Shown one piece after another: positions 20,295 through 29,276 of a stretch of DNA of 64,000 bases. The stretch spans positions 1,736,001 to 1,800,000 of the forward strand of contig NZ_JADBDT010000001.1 in assembly GCF_014873485.1 (NCBI RefSeq), written 5' to 3'. Made by a program: the position numbers and the translations under genes. Source of the DNA: Sphingopyxis sp. OAS728 (GTDB lineage Bacteria; Pseudomonadota; Alphaproteobacteria; Sphingomonadales; Sphingomonadaceae). The notes under the pieces are model-generated. The model saw only the letters and a list, made by a program, of their open reading frames with translations. It was not told the origin of the DNA and ran no database searches. How positions within the stretch are numbered: the first letter of the stretch is position 1; each line of letters begins with the position of its first letter.

Positions 20295-22373
20295 ATGGCC
20301 GTCAGGATCGGTACCGAGTTTCTCGTCAACACGCTCCACACATATGGCGAGCAAGGTCAGGCCGATATAGCGGGCACCGCCGATGGCGATTTTGTTGTTA
20401 CCTGGCGCAGTCAGGTGCGCGGCGACGAGCTGCCTCGATCCTATTCGGACATCCACGCCCGCGCGTTCGGCACCGGCCGGGCGATCGGCGACGAGTTCCG
20501 CGTGAACACCATCACCGACGATGCGCAGGTCAGCCCGGCGGTCACCGCCCGTGCCGACGGAAGCTTCGCGATCGTCTATAGCAGCGGCGAGGAGAATCAT
20601 CTTCCCGGCACTTCGGTCAATACGCGGATCATCGGTGCCGACGGCGTCCCGATCGGCGCCGAGCTGCTCACCGACTATGACTATTATCACCAAAACCCGC
20701 GGATCGCGGCGTTCGCCGATGGCCGCACGGTGACGGTGTGGAGCGGTGAGGATCAGGGCGAGGGCGAGATCCGCGCCGCCGACGGGACGGTGCTTTCGAG
20801 CTTCGTGTTCGGCTGGGACGGGCGCGTGAAGCCCAAGGGATTGGCGACGCTGGCCGATGGCGCGTTCGCACTGCTCTGGTATGGTCAACGCGACGAAGCC
20901 GACGCGCAGGACGGCGGGCTGCCTGCTTTTTACGGCCAGATCCGCGCGGCGGACGGCAGCGCAGGCGCGACCTTCGAGATCGGTGCGGCGCCGGGCGAGG
21001 ACCCGAGGCCCTCGATCGTCCAGCTTTCCAACGGCAACATCGTCGTGGTGTGGCAGGACGACGCCATTGATACGGATCCGGCGGCCGACCCCGACGGCAC
21101 CGACGTGAAGGCGCGGATCTTCTCGCCCACGGGCGTGCCGCTGGGCGAGGCCTTCACGATCAACACGCTCGCCGCGGGCGACCAGCGCGACGCCGATGTC
21201 GCCGCGCTTGCCGACGGGCGTTTCGTCGTCACCTGGCGCGACGCCAACGGCGAACCCGGCGAACCGAATGCGGGCGCCTCGATCCGCGCCGCGGTGTTCG
21301 GAAGCGACGGCCAGCGGTTGGGCGACGAATTCCAGGTCAACACCGCCGCGCTCTACGATCAGGACCACCCCCGCGTCGCCTGGCTCGGCGCGGATCGCTT
21401 CGCGATCAGTTGGACCGACGGCAGCGGCGACGACCTCGACATCATGGATGGCGGGATCAAGGTACAGATTTTCGCAGTCGACGCCCCTGCCCCCAATGCC
21501 ATCGGCGGCACAAGCGCAGCGGATAGGCTGACTGGGACCTTCGCCAACGACACGATCAGTGGCGGCAACGGCGGCGATACGCTGTTCGGCGGCGCAGGCG
21601 AGGACCGGCTGCTCGGCGAGAAGGGCGAGGACAAGCTCTACGGCGGGCTGCACGACGATCAACTCGTCGGCGGCTGGCAGAGCGATGAGCTCTATGGCGA
21701 ACTCGGGCGCGACACGCTCTATGGCGATCTCCTTGCGATCGGCAGCGGCAGCCGAGGCGGCAACGACCGGCTCTACGGCGGCGACGGCGCCGACATACTC
21801 TACGGCGACGCACGGAGCATCGCGGCGGGTGGCCAAGGCGGCAGGGATGCGCTGAAAGGCGGCAGCGGCGACGACCGCCTCTACGGCGATGGCGAAACGG
21901 GTGCGGGCGTGGCGACGGGCGGCGGCGCGGACACGCTCGACGGCGGCGCGGGCAACGATCAGCTCTGGGGCGGCGGCGGCGACGATCGCTTCATCTTCAA
22001 CGGACTGTCCGGCAGCGACATCATCTGGGATTTCGGTCAGTCACCGGGCGACAACGACGTGATCGACCTGCGCGGCACCGAGGCCGGCGATCCCACGAAC
22101 GGCCAGCTTCAGGTCTATTATGTGGATGGCAATGCAATCCTTGAGTTCAACGGCGGGCGCATCACGGTGATGGGCGTGACGCATCTGGACGATTCAGACG
22201 TACTGGTCACCTATCGCAACGGCGGACAATCCCCGTTCGAAAGCCAAGCCCCTGATCCACGTGTTGCGTTGATGGTTCAGGCAATCGCAGCGTTTGGCGC
22301 GCCCGGTGCGATCGAAACGCGCATGAGCCGCAGCGCGGAAGGATCGCGGCCCATCGACTATTTCGCGGGATAG
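20295..22373 (+). CDS. RTX-type calcium-binding protein with seven N-terminal repeats
   Basis: This is a 692-aa acidic protein. Residues 1 to about 395 hold seven related units of 45-60 residues with the pattern EFxVNT...Q..P.VA.LADG.FVVTW.D; good copies begin with GDEFRVNT, GEAFTINT and GDEFQVNT. Seven units suggest a seven-bladed propeller. Residues of about 405-570 hold RTX nonapeptides (GGNGGDTLFGGAGEDRL and others) that bind calcium and mark type I secretion substrates. The C-terminal 120 residues contain DNDVIDLRG and a less typical tail. There is no N-terminal signal peptide. No transporter is adjacent; the one at 51287-53041 could export it. Function unknown; adhesion or a surface role is only a guess. 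Confidence 0.85.
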   Translation: MAVRIGTEFLVNTLHTYGEQGQADIAGTADGDFVVTWRSQVRGDELPRSYSDIHARAFGTGRAIGDEFRVNTITDDAQVSPAVTARADGSFAIVYSSGEENHLPGTSVNTRIIGADGVPIGAELLTDYDYYHQNPRIAAFADGRTVTVWSGEDQGEGEIRAADGTVLSSFVFGWDGRVKPKGLATLADGAFALLWYGQRDEADAQDGGLPAFYGQIRAADGSAGATFEIGAAPGEDPRPSIVQLSNGNIVVVWQDDAIDTDPAADPDGTDVKARIFSPTGVPLGEAFTINTLAAGDQRDADVAALADGRFVVTWRDANGEPGEPNAGASIRAAVFGSDGQRLGDEFQVNTAALYDQDHPRVAWLGADRFAISWTDGSGDDLDIMDGGIKVQIFAVDAPAPNAIGGTSAADRLTGTFANDTISGGNGGDTLFGGAGEDRLLGEKGEDKLYGGLHDDQLVGGWQSDELYGELGRDTLYGDLLAIGSGSRGGNDRLYGGDGADILYGDARSIAAGGQGGRDALKGGSGDDRLYGDGETGAGVATGGGADTLDGGAGNDQLWGGGGDDRFIFNGLSGSDIIWDFGQSPGDNDVIDLRGTEAGDPTNGQLQVYYVDGNAILEFNGGRITVMGVTHLDDSDVLVTYRNGGQSPFESQAPDPRVALMVQAIAAFGAPGAIETRMSRSAEGSRPIDYFAG

Positions 22374-22593
22374 GAATGCGCCTATAGGAAAGAAAAACCG
22401 GCAAGCGGACGGTCACTTGGCTGCGGCCGCCATTGGCATAGCTGGCGCGATACCCACTATAGTCGCCGGCTGCCGGACCACCGCAAAGGGCAGCGAGCTT
22501 CAGGACGAAGGTCGACTGTCGAGGCGGAAAACCAAGCCCGCAGCCGCAGGCTTGGCCTTCCGCACACACGACGCATTTATCGTGAGAGCTCCT

Positions 22594-24102
22594 TCAGTGT
22601 GCCAGTAGCGTGGCAAGTCGTCCGTGCGCACCGTGGATCTCGACCTCGCCGCCCCGCGACCTGCGACGCTGCCACCATTCGGAAAGCAATTCGGCGCAGC
22701 TATGATCGATCGATCGCAGACCGGATAGATTCATCCGGACGCTTCGGTCGGCGGGCAGCGCGTCGAGCGCGGACGACAGCTTGGGCAACGAGACAAAACT
22801 CGCGACACCCGCCAGCCGCAGCTCGTGGCCATGATCATGCTCGGTTTGATCGACGTCGAGCTTCAGTCGCCGCATATTGGGGATGATCTCGATCAGCGAC
22901 AAAGCGAGGCCGACAAGGACACCGGTCAACAAATCCGTCGCAACAACCATGACGAGCGTCGCGGCCCAGATGACCGCCGGCAACGGGCCATGCGATTTCA
23001 AGAGATGACGCACATGGCGCAGGCTGACCAGCTTCCAGCCGGTAACGACAAGGATACCCCCCAGCGCCGCCATCGGGATCTGGCGCAGAAGCCACGGCAT
23101 TGCCGCGACCAGCGCGAGGATCCAGATGCCGTGCAGCACCGCCGACATGCGCGTCACCGCTCCCGCCTGGACGTTCGCCGAACTGCGGACGATTACGCCC
23201 GTCATCGGCAACGCGCCCGCCGCGCCGCACAGGAAGTTGCCGACGCCCTGCGCCCGCAGCTCCTTGTTATAGTCGGTGCGCACGCCATCGTGCATCCGGT
23301 CGACCGCCGCTGCCGACAGCAATGTTTCCGCGCTGGCGATGAAGGCAATCGCGATCGCCGTGACCATCAGGGTCGGCGTCAGCATGGCGCCGAGCCCCGC
23401 CATCGTCGGCGGCGCGATTGCGGCGGTGATCGATTCAGGCACATCGACGCGCGCGACGTTAAGACCGGCGAACGACGCGATTAGCGTGGCGAGCACGACA
23501 CCGATCAATGCGCCGGGCAACAGCCGAAGCGCGGCGGGACGGAGCTTGTCCCACAAAAGGGTACAACCGATAGCGACCATACCGATGAACAGCGCGGGAA
23601 CCGCCGGTCCGTCGAGGCCGAGGACACGCCCGGGAATTGCGACCAGATTTTCCAGCCCGCTGGCAAGCGGCCGGGCATCGAACAGCACATGGAATTGGCC
23701 GACGACGATCAGTACGCCGATCCCGGCCAGCATCCCGTGAACGACAGCCGGCGAGATGGCGCGAAACCAGCCACCAAGTTTCATCACGCCGGCGAGGAAC
23801 TGGATCAGGCCGGCGACGACGAGGATCGGCCCGAGCGCGGCAAGGCCATGCTGCTGGACGATTTCGAAGACGATGACCGCCAGACCCGCTGCGGGCCCGC
23901 TGACCTGTAGCGGCGATCCCGCGAGCAGGCCGACGACGACCCCCCCGATGATGCCAGTGATAAGGCCCTTTTCGGGCGGCACGCCCGACGCGATCGCGAT
24001 GCCCATGCACAGCGGCATCGCGACGAGGAAGACGACGACCGACGCGGTTATGTCGCGCGCAAGCCAGTTCGAAGGCAAGGCCGAAGCGGTCATCGACGTC
24101 AC
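22594..24102 (-). CDS. SulP-family anion transporter, probable bicarbonate transporter
   Basis: The 502-aa membrane protein has about 10-12 hydrophobic segments and begins with the SulP signature region VVFLVAMPLCMGIAIASG followed by GIIGGVVVGLLAGSPLQVSG. The C-terminal 90 residues form a STAS domain (RSVRMNLSGLRSIDHSCAELL). Its start overlaps the carbonic anhydrase stop by 4 nt. SulP proteins fused or adjacent to beta-carbonic anhydrases are thought to move bicarbonate, so bicarbonate or CO2 supply is the best reading; sulfate transport cannot be excluded. Confidence 0.87.
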   Translation of the reverse strand: MTSMTASALPSNWLARDITASVVVFLVAMPLCMGIAIASGVPPEKGLITGIIGGVVVGLLAGSPLQVSGPAAGLAVIVFEIVQQHGLAALGPILVVAGLIQFLAGVMKLGGWFRAISPAVVHGMLAGIGVLIVVGQFHVLFDARPLASGLENLVAIPGRVLGLDGPAVPALFIGMVAIGCTLLWDKLRPAALRLLPGALIGVVLATLIASFAGLNVARVDVPESITAAIAPPTMAGLGAMLTPTLMVTAIAIAFIASAETLLSAAAVDRMHDGVRTDYNKELRAQGVGNFLCGAAGALPMTGVIVRSSANVQAGAVTRMSAVLHGIWILALVAAMPWLLRQIPMAALGGILVVTGWKLVSLRHVRHLLKSHGPLPAVIWAATLVMVVATDLLTGVLVGLALSLIEIIPNMRRLKLDVDQTEHDHGHELRLAGVASFVSLPKLSSALDALPADRSVRMNLSGLRSIDHSCAELLSEWWQRRRSRGGEVEIHGAHGRLATLLAH

Positions 24103-24794
24103 TCTGCGGCGACCAGCGGCTGCACGTCGGCGGCGCGGCGCGGCCCGGCAGCAAGCGCGACGGGCAAGGGACGATCGTCGCGCATGGGCACGAAGCGGCC
24201 GGTGGTTCCGTCAAGGCCGAGCACGGCACCGGCGTGGATGTCGACGAACCAGCCATGCAGCGAGATCTCGCCGCGTGCGATGCCCAAGGCGACCGAAGGG
24301 TGGGTCCGCAGGTGCGCGATCTGGGCCACGATGTTTTCCATCGCGACAATCCGCACGCGCTGATGGTCTTCGGCTTCGGGATATCCGTCAGCGGCGACGC
24401 GCTGCGCGGCATGCGAATGCCGCAGCCAGGCAGCAACATTCGGCATGGTGTCGAGGCTTTCGGGATGCACCAGCGCTTTCATCGCGCCGCAATCCGAGTG
24501 ACCGCAGACGATGATGTCGCGCACGCCGAGCGCGAGCACCGCATATTCGACCGTCGACGAAACACCGCCATTGGCGGTCGCAAAGGGCGGCACGATATTG
24601 CCCGCGTTGCGGCAGACGAACAGGTCGCCCGGCTGCGCCTGCATGATATGTTCGGGCACCACGCGCGAATCCGCGCAGGAAATCATCAGCGCCTTGGGGC
24701 TCTGCCCGTCGCTGGCGAGCTTCGAATAAAGATCGAGATTGCTGGGGAAAACCTGCTTTTCAAAATGGAAGACGCGTCCGATCAGCTCGTTCAT
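24099..24794 (-). CDS. beta-class carbonic anhydrase
   Basis: The 231-aa enzyme interconverts CO2 and bicarbonate in the cytoplasm. The zinc ligands C40, H99 and C102 and the catalytic D42/R44 dyad are visible in CADSRVVPEH and GHSDCGAMKAL. The ATG at 24794 has AAGGAG upstream; the longer open frame lacks a ribosome site and would add an arginine/proline-rich stretch unlike the family. It is translationally coupled to the SulP transporter, and 99 nt separate it from the histidine kinase, so all four genes may form one transcript. Confidence 0.93.
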   Translation of the reverse strand: MNELIGRVFHFEKQVFPSNLDLYSKLASDGQSPKALMISCADSRVVPEHIMQAQPGDLFVCRNAGNIVPPFATANGGVSSTVEYAVLALGVRDIIVCGHSDCGAMKALVHPESLDTMPNVAAWLRHSHAAQRVAADGYPEAEDHQRVRIVAMENIVAQIAHLRTHPSVALGIARGEISLHGWFVDIHAGAVLGLDGTTGRFVPMRDDRPLPVALAAGPRRAADVQPLVAAE

Positions 24795-24893
24795 TCCGAT
24801 ACTCCTTCGCTGGGGGGCGGGACGAGGTCCCGGCCGGGGGAAGGAGGCTGATAGATGGCCTAAATTGCTGCGACGCAGCATGAATGTAAGGAA

Positions 24894-26234
24894 TTATTGC
24901 TGGCGCGGCAAAGCTTTGGCCGGATTCGGGCGGGGCAATGCGATCTCGGCGCGCAGGCCGCCTTCGGGCCGGTTGGACAGCGTCAGCGTGCCGGCCTCCC
25001 GTTCCACCATCCGCGAAACGATCGCGAGGCCGAGACCCAGCCCCTTGGTATTGCGGCTGCGCGCGGCATCGAGCCGAACGAAGGGCTCCAGCACGTCCGC
25101 AAGCGATTCCACCGGAATGCCGGGACCATTATCTTCGACGCGCAGGATGATCCTGTCCGGCTCACCGGCCAGACTTACCTCGACATCCTCGCCGTAATGA
25201 ATGGCGTTCTCGATCAAATTGCCGACCGCGCGCTTGAACGCGTTGTGGCGAAGCGTCGCGACAAGATGGTCAGGCCCCCGATATCCTATCCGATGACCGT
25301 GATCGGTCATGTCGTCGACCAACGTTGCGACAAGGACAGCAAGATCGACGCGTATCGGCGCCTCGGGATCGGTGTCGCCGCCGAGATAGGCGAGGACCGA
25401 GGCGATCATTTCCTCCATCTCGGCTATATCTTCGCCGGAGGAGAGGCGCAGATCGGTATCGTTCGATCCGTCCAGGCGAAGCTGAAGCCGCGCCAGAGGC
25501 GTGCGCAAATCGTGACCGACGGCCGCCAGCGCTTGGGTCCGATCGGCAATCATCCGCCCGATCTGGTCCTGCATCTGGTTGAAGGCGCGGATCAGATGGC
25601 GAACCTCGTTCGACCCTTCCTCCTGCACCACAATGCGTTCGCCCTGCCCCATGCTCTCGATCGCGCGGCTCAGGCTCTTGAGCGGCCGCAGCGTTTGCCG
25701 AACGAGCAGGCCGCCGAGCACGGCAAAAGCTATTGCAGGAATCAATGCGAGGATGATGCGATTGAGCTGCAAGCCCCAGCCGGTGCCGAGGCCGTGCATT
25801 TTGAAATGAACCCAGCTGCCGTCCGACAAGATGATCTGGCCGGCCACGCTGTCGTTGCGGACGGGTGATGCCAGTTGCAATTGCAGCCCCGCACTGGCGA
25901 GCGCCGGTTCCCATTCCACCACCTGATCACGCATTTGCCGGAGCTCTGCGGAGAGAATATGGCGTTCAGGTGCCGATCGTTGCCAGTGGACCTTGTAACG
26001 ATCGGTCGAAAGATAGCTCGCGATCGCCGGGCGCTCGGCAGGGGGACGTTCGTCGACGAGGCGCTGCACGATCACCAGATGCTCGGCCAGCCGCCGCGCC
26101 TCATCCTCCTTGATCGAAAACTCGCCCGCGCGTTCATAGAGGAGGGTGCTGACCGCAAACTCCATCATCACCGTCAGGAGAATAATCCCGACGATGCGAC
26201 CGATCAGTCCAAGCGATGGCCGCCCGACCATCAA
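24894..26234 (-). CDS. sensor histidine kinase (EnvZ/OmpR class)
   Basis: The 446-aa membrane kinase has transmembrane segments at about 11-31 and 160-178 enclosing a roughly 125-residue periplasmic sensor. A HAMP linker follows, then HisKA with the phospho-accepting H241 in AVGHDLRTPLARLQ, and a HATPase domain with NLIENAIHYG, DNGPGIP and GLGLGLAI. Its start overlaps the response regulator stop by 4 nt. The signal is unknown; position suggests it may respond to a condition such as pH or CO2 that calls for carbonic anhydrase, but that is inference. Confidence 0.9.
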   Translation of the reverse strand: MMVGRPSLGLIGRIVGIILLTVMMEFAVSTLLYERAGEFSIKEDEARRLAEHLVIVQRLVDERPPAERPAIASYLSTDRYKVHWQRSAPERHILSAELRQMRDQVVEWEPALASAGLQLQLASPVRNDSVAGQIILSDGSWVHFKMHGLGTGWGLQLNRIILALIPAIAFAVLGGLLVRQTLRPLKSLSRAIESMGQGERIVVQEEGSNEVRHLIRAFNQMQDQIGRMIADRTQALAAVGHDLRTPLARLQLRLDGSNDTDLRLSSGEDIAEMEEMIASVLAYLGGDTDPEAPIRVDLAVLVATLVDDMTDHGHRIGYRGPDHLVATLRHNAFKRAVGNLIENAIHYGEDVEVSLAGEPDRIILRVEDNGPGIPVESLADVLEPFVRLDAARSRNTKGLGLGLAIVSRMVEREAGTLTLSNRPEGGLRAEIALPRPNPAKALPRQQ

Positions 26235-26938
26235 ATCCGGTTGACGCTGGTATTCAGCATATAACCGACGCCGCGCACGGTGATGAACGGCGCCGGCCGG
26301 CCATCATCCGACAGCTTGCGGCGCAGCCGGCTGACGAGGACGTCGATACTGCGGTCGGAGGAATCACCGATCCGCGTTCGCGACAATTCGATCAGCCGCT
26401 CGCGCGCGATCACCCGCAGCGGATGGCTGAGAAAGCTGGCGAGCAGGTCGAACTCGGCGCCTGTCAGCGGGATCATCGCACCATCGCGCGAAAACAGCTG
26501 GCGCCGGGCGAAATCCACCGTGAAACGGTCGAACTCGGCACGGTTGGACGGGATGACGCGCCGTTCCTCGACGACACCGCGACGGAGCACCGCACGGACG
26601 CGCGCGACAAGTTCGCGCGTCCCGAACGGCTTGGCCAGATAATCGTCGGCACCCAGTTCGAGCCCGACGACGCGATCGGTCTCGCTGGCGCGCGCGCTGA
26701 TAAAGATGATGGGGACGCTGCTGCGTTGCCGGATCATTTTGCACAGATCGATACCGCTGGTGCCCGGCAACATGATGTCGAGCAGGATCAGGTCGATCGG
26801 GCCGGCCTCGAACGTCGCCCACATCTCGGCGGCCGTCGCGGCGGGCCGGACGATATAGCCGTTTTCCTGAAGCGCACGGGCGGTGAGCGTCCGGAGCGGC
26901 GGATCGTCTTCCACCAGGAGGACGGATGGAGCGGTCAT
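26231..26938 (-). CDS. OmpR-family response regulator
   Basis: The 235-aa regulator has a receiver domain with the acidic pair E10/D11-D12, phospho-acceptor D54 in LILLDIMLPG, T/K of the switch region (ISARAS, LAKPFG) and a C-terminal winged-helix domain ending SVNRI. I chose the ATG at 26938 (MTAPSVLLVEDD); a GTG at 26998 and an ATG at 26989 give a 17- to 20-residue extension and no start has a strong ribosome site. It forms a pair with the kinase downstream. Confidence 0.88.
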   Translation of the reverse strand: MTAPSVLLVEDDPPLRTLTARALQENGYIVRPAATAAEMWATFEAGPIDLILLDIMLPGTSGIDLCKMIRQRSSVPIIFISARASETDRVVGLELGADDYLAKPFGTRELVARVRAVLRRGVVEERRVIPSNRAEFDRFTVDFARRQLFSRDGAMIPLTGAEFDLLASFLSHPLRVIARERLIELSRTRIGDSSDRSIDVLVSRLRRKLSDDGRPAPFITVRGVGYMLNTSVNRI

Positions 26939-27231
26939 CGTAGGCTGGAGAAAATCGGAAGGGGCGATCTCGGAAGGGGAGGAAAGCATCCGCGCCACGT
27001 AGGTGGCGATCAGTTGACGTCAATGGTGCAGGAACCACTCGTCGCGGAAACACAACGCATTATCGTCACAGAAACAAATAGAAACAAATCGCCCGATGAC
27101 TCGGCGGCATTCGAACAGGTCAGCAATATTTCGTCACATTGGCGACAACGGGCTGCATCGTTCGCCCGGTACCTCGCAGGCCGATGACGGGCATGTCCGG
27201 CTCGTTGTCAACGATCTGAGGAGTATTGTCC

Positions 27232-27861
27232 GTGCGTTTTTCCAGCCTGGTTTTCAGCGTCGCGGCCGTGGCGGTGCTGGCCTCCCCCGCCGCTGCAAAT
27301 GCTCCAAAGGTGCCGAGGCAACTCGCAAAGATGGATGCGGAAGCCTTTCGCTCCGCAGCAAGAGTCGATGACGATGACCTGGAATTCGCAACGGTCATTT
27401 CGACCCGCAACGGTTTTCGCAAGGAGTGGCGCGTGAATGGCTCGACCTGGGTCGACAGCCATATCGAGGCCCATATCGACAAACGAACCGGCGATACACG
27501 GTTCGAAGTGCACCAAGCCCTGCGCTATCAGGGCTCGCAGCGTCTGTATGACGCAGTTCATTTCGAGAATGGTGACGGAAAACTCGTGGCGCAGCCTTTG
27601 GATCGTGCCCTTCGCGGCGACGACACGATGTGCCCTAACAGCGAGTTCAACAGCGATTGCTCGCTGACGATGAAGCTGGTGTTTTCGGTCGACGAAACCC
27701 AGCTCAAGGCCGCCATGGCCCGCCAGGAAGGCTGGGATCTCAAGTTCAAGGGTCAGCCGACCGGAGAGGGAGACCTCCGCATCCGGATCGTGCCAGCCGA
27801 GATCGAGGGGCTTTTGCTCGCCGTTGAGGACTATCAGGCAAACGCAATCAATGCGTGTTAA
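27232..27861 (+). CDS. exported protein of unknown function
   Basis: I do not recognise this 209-aa protein. It starts with a signal peptide (MRFSSLVFSVAAVAVLASPA, then AANA). The GTG at 27232 is chosen because AGGAG lies 8 nt upstream; a TTG two codons earlier is too close to that site. The mature part is polar with a central WRVNGSTWVDSHIEAHID and three cysteines, two close together (MCPNSEFNSDC) and one at the very C-terminus, which could form disulfides in the periplasm. It is divergent from the response regulator at 26231-26938, which might control it. Confidence 0.75.
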   Translation: MRFSSLVFSVAAVAVLASPAAANAPKVPRQLAKMDAEAFRSAARVDDDDLEFATVISTRNGFRKEWRVNGSTWVDSHIEAHIDKRTGDTRFEVHQALRYQGSQRLYDAVHFENGDGKLVAQPLDRALRGDDTMCPNSEFNSDCSLTMKLVFSVDETQLKAAMARQEGWDLKFKGQPTGEGDLRIRIVPAEIEGLLLAVEDYQANAINAC

Positions 27862-28311
27862 CAGCTCACACAACGAACGGCCGCTCCTCAATCCGGTGCT
27901 GCAGATATAGGATTTTGTTCCGTTTTGCGTAAGCGGACGCCAAATCCGGGGGGCGCCTTATCATAAAGAAACGGTGGCCACTTCGCGAAGCGAGACGTTT
28001 GTTACCGTTCGACACGCCTGGCTCATTCCCTCTCCTAGCTCGGGAATAGCTCCCGGATTGAAGAGCGACGCATAGCCGCTTTTGAATGTTGACTTTGGCC
28101 GATTGTGGACAGTCCGCTTTCGGGAACAAGTGAGGAAAAGCGAACCTCGGAAAACTGCCGGCGACGAATGTCGCATGGAGCCGGTTAAAGGCGAGCTGCG
28201 ATTAAACGCCCACAGGACCTATCTTATGTGCACGGCCGATCCGTGCCCACGCACCGCATCGACCGAAGGGGATAATTTTGTTCATCGGAATTAGACAAAA
28301 GCCTCGCCGAT
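27862..28311. other. 450-bp intergenic region with a repeat copy
   Basis: No gene is supported here. The region is less GC-rich than its neighbours and holds the second copy of the interspersed repeat (28095-28124). Its right end is the promoter of the esterase-LacI unit. Confidence 0.5.
28095..28124. repeat. interspersed intergenic repeat, copy 2
   Basis: The core TGGCCGATTGTGGACAGTC differs at three positions from the copies at 11082 and 49739 and continues with CGCTTTCGGG. A CCGCTTTCGGG ending is familiar from dispersed non-coding repeats of sphingomonads; that comparison is from memory. Confidence 0.45.
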
Positions 28312-28325
28312 TGGTATCGATGTCA
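28312..28325. promoter_or_regulatory. LacI-type operator, site 1 (esterase-LacI promoter)
   Basis: TGGTATCGATGTCA, a near-palindrome centred on a CpG as in LacI-family operators. It ends 17 nt before the esterase ATG. The identical 14-mer occurs at 31291-31304 (opposite strand) and 41513-41526. As the esterase and lacI-type gene are adjacent, this would give autoregulation. Confidence 0.7.
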
Positions 28326-28342
28326 ATCGAGGAGAAAACTGG

Positions 28343-29248
28343 ATGCTCGATCCTGACATTGCAGCCTTTACCGGCGTACCCCAAGAAATGCCGCCGCTGA
28401 GCCCCGACGTCATTCCGATGATGCGCGCCGGCATGACGATGATGGCAGCCGCCATGCCGGGGACCGAGATCGAGCGTGTCGAGAATTATGACGCCGATGG
28501 CGTGCCGGTACGTCTTTATCGCCCCGCTTCGGATACGCCCTTGCCGCTGCTCGTCTTCCTTCACGGCGGCGGATGGATGTTCGGCGATCTCGAGACGCAT
28601 GACGCGATGACGCGGCATCTGGCCGCGGCGAGCGGCTGCGCCGTGCTCGGCGTCGGATATCGTCTGGCGCCCGAGCACAAATTTCCCGCCGGGCTCGACG
28701 ATGCGATGACTGCGCTCGACTGGGCGCGCCGGTCGGCCGCCGATCTTGGCTGCGATCCCGATCGTATCGCGCTGGGCGGCGAAAGCGCTGGCGGCAACCT
28801 GACCGCCGCCGCGACGCTGCGCCTTCGGGACGAAGGCAAGCCGCAGCCGCTGTTCCAGCTGTTGATCCACCCCGCGACCGACATGAGCTTCTCGCTCCCG
28901 TCGTTCACCGAAATCGCCGCACCCGGTCTGTCGAAGACCTATCTCGATGCATGCCGCGAATATTATCTCGGCGATGTGTCGGAATCCGACCCGCTCGCCT
29001 CGCCGCTCCTTGCCGCGAGCCATGCCGGGCTCGCGCCCGCGATCGTCCTGACAGCGTCCGAAGATCCGCTCCGCGACGATGGCGAATATTATGCCGCCGC
29101 GCTGGTCCGCGCCGGGGTCGAGACGCTCGCGCGCCGCCTGCAAGGCCTGCCGCACGGCTTTCAATTCCTGCCGATCACGATTCCCGCAGTTGCAGCGGCG
29201 AACGACTTGATCGGGGGGCTGGTTCGCCGCTACTTCGCGGCTACATAG
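28343..29248 (+). CDS. HSL-family alpha/beta-hydrolase (esterase)
   Basis: This 301-aa hormone-sensitive-lipase-type esterase has the oxyanion motif HGGGWMFG, the elbow GGESAGGN with nucleophile S148, the conserved YRLAPEHKFPA and a C-terminal PHGFQF histidine. It has no signal peptide and is cytoplasmic. GAGGAGAAAA precedes the ATG. It lies directly behind an operator and 28 nt before the LacI-type regulator, so it belongs to that regulon. Such enzymes hydrolyse short to medium acyl esters. Confidence 0.9.
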   Translation: MLDPDIAAFTGVPQEMPPLSPDVIPMMRAGMTMMAAAMPGTEIERVENYDADGVPVRLYRPASDTPLPLLVFLHGGGWMFGDLETHDAMTRHLAAASGCAVLGVGYRLAPEHKFPAGLDDAMTALDWARRSAADLGCDPDRIALGGESAGGNLTAAATLRLRDEGKPQPLFQLLIHPATDMSFSLPSFTEIAAPGLSKTYLDACREYYLGDVSESDPLASPLLAASHAGLAPAIVLTASEDPLRDDGEYYAAALVRAGVETLARRLQGLPHGFQFLPITIPAVAAANDLIGGLVRRYFAAT

Positions 29249-29276
29249 GTCAGGATTTTTCGGGGGACGGTCATCG

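Noticed and set aside
27866..28176. Leftward open frames in the gap before the esterase
   Set aside because: No ribosome site, odd composition, and they cross the dispersed repeat.
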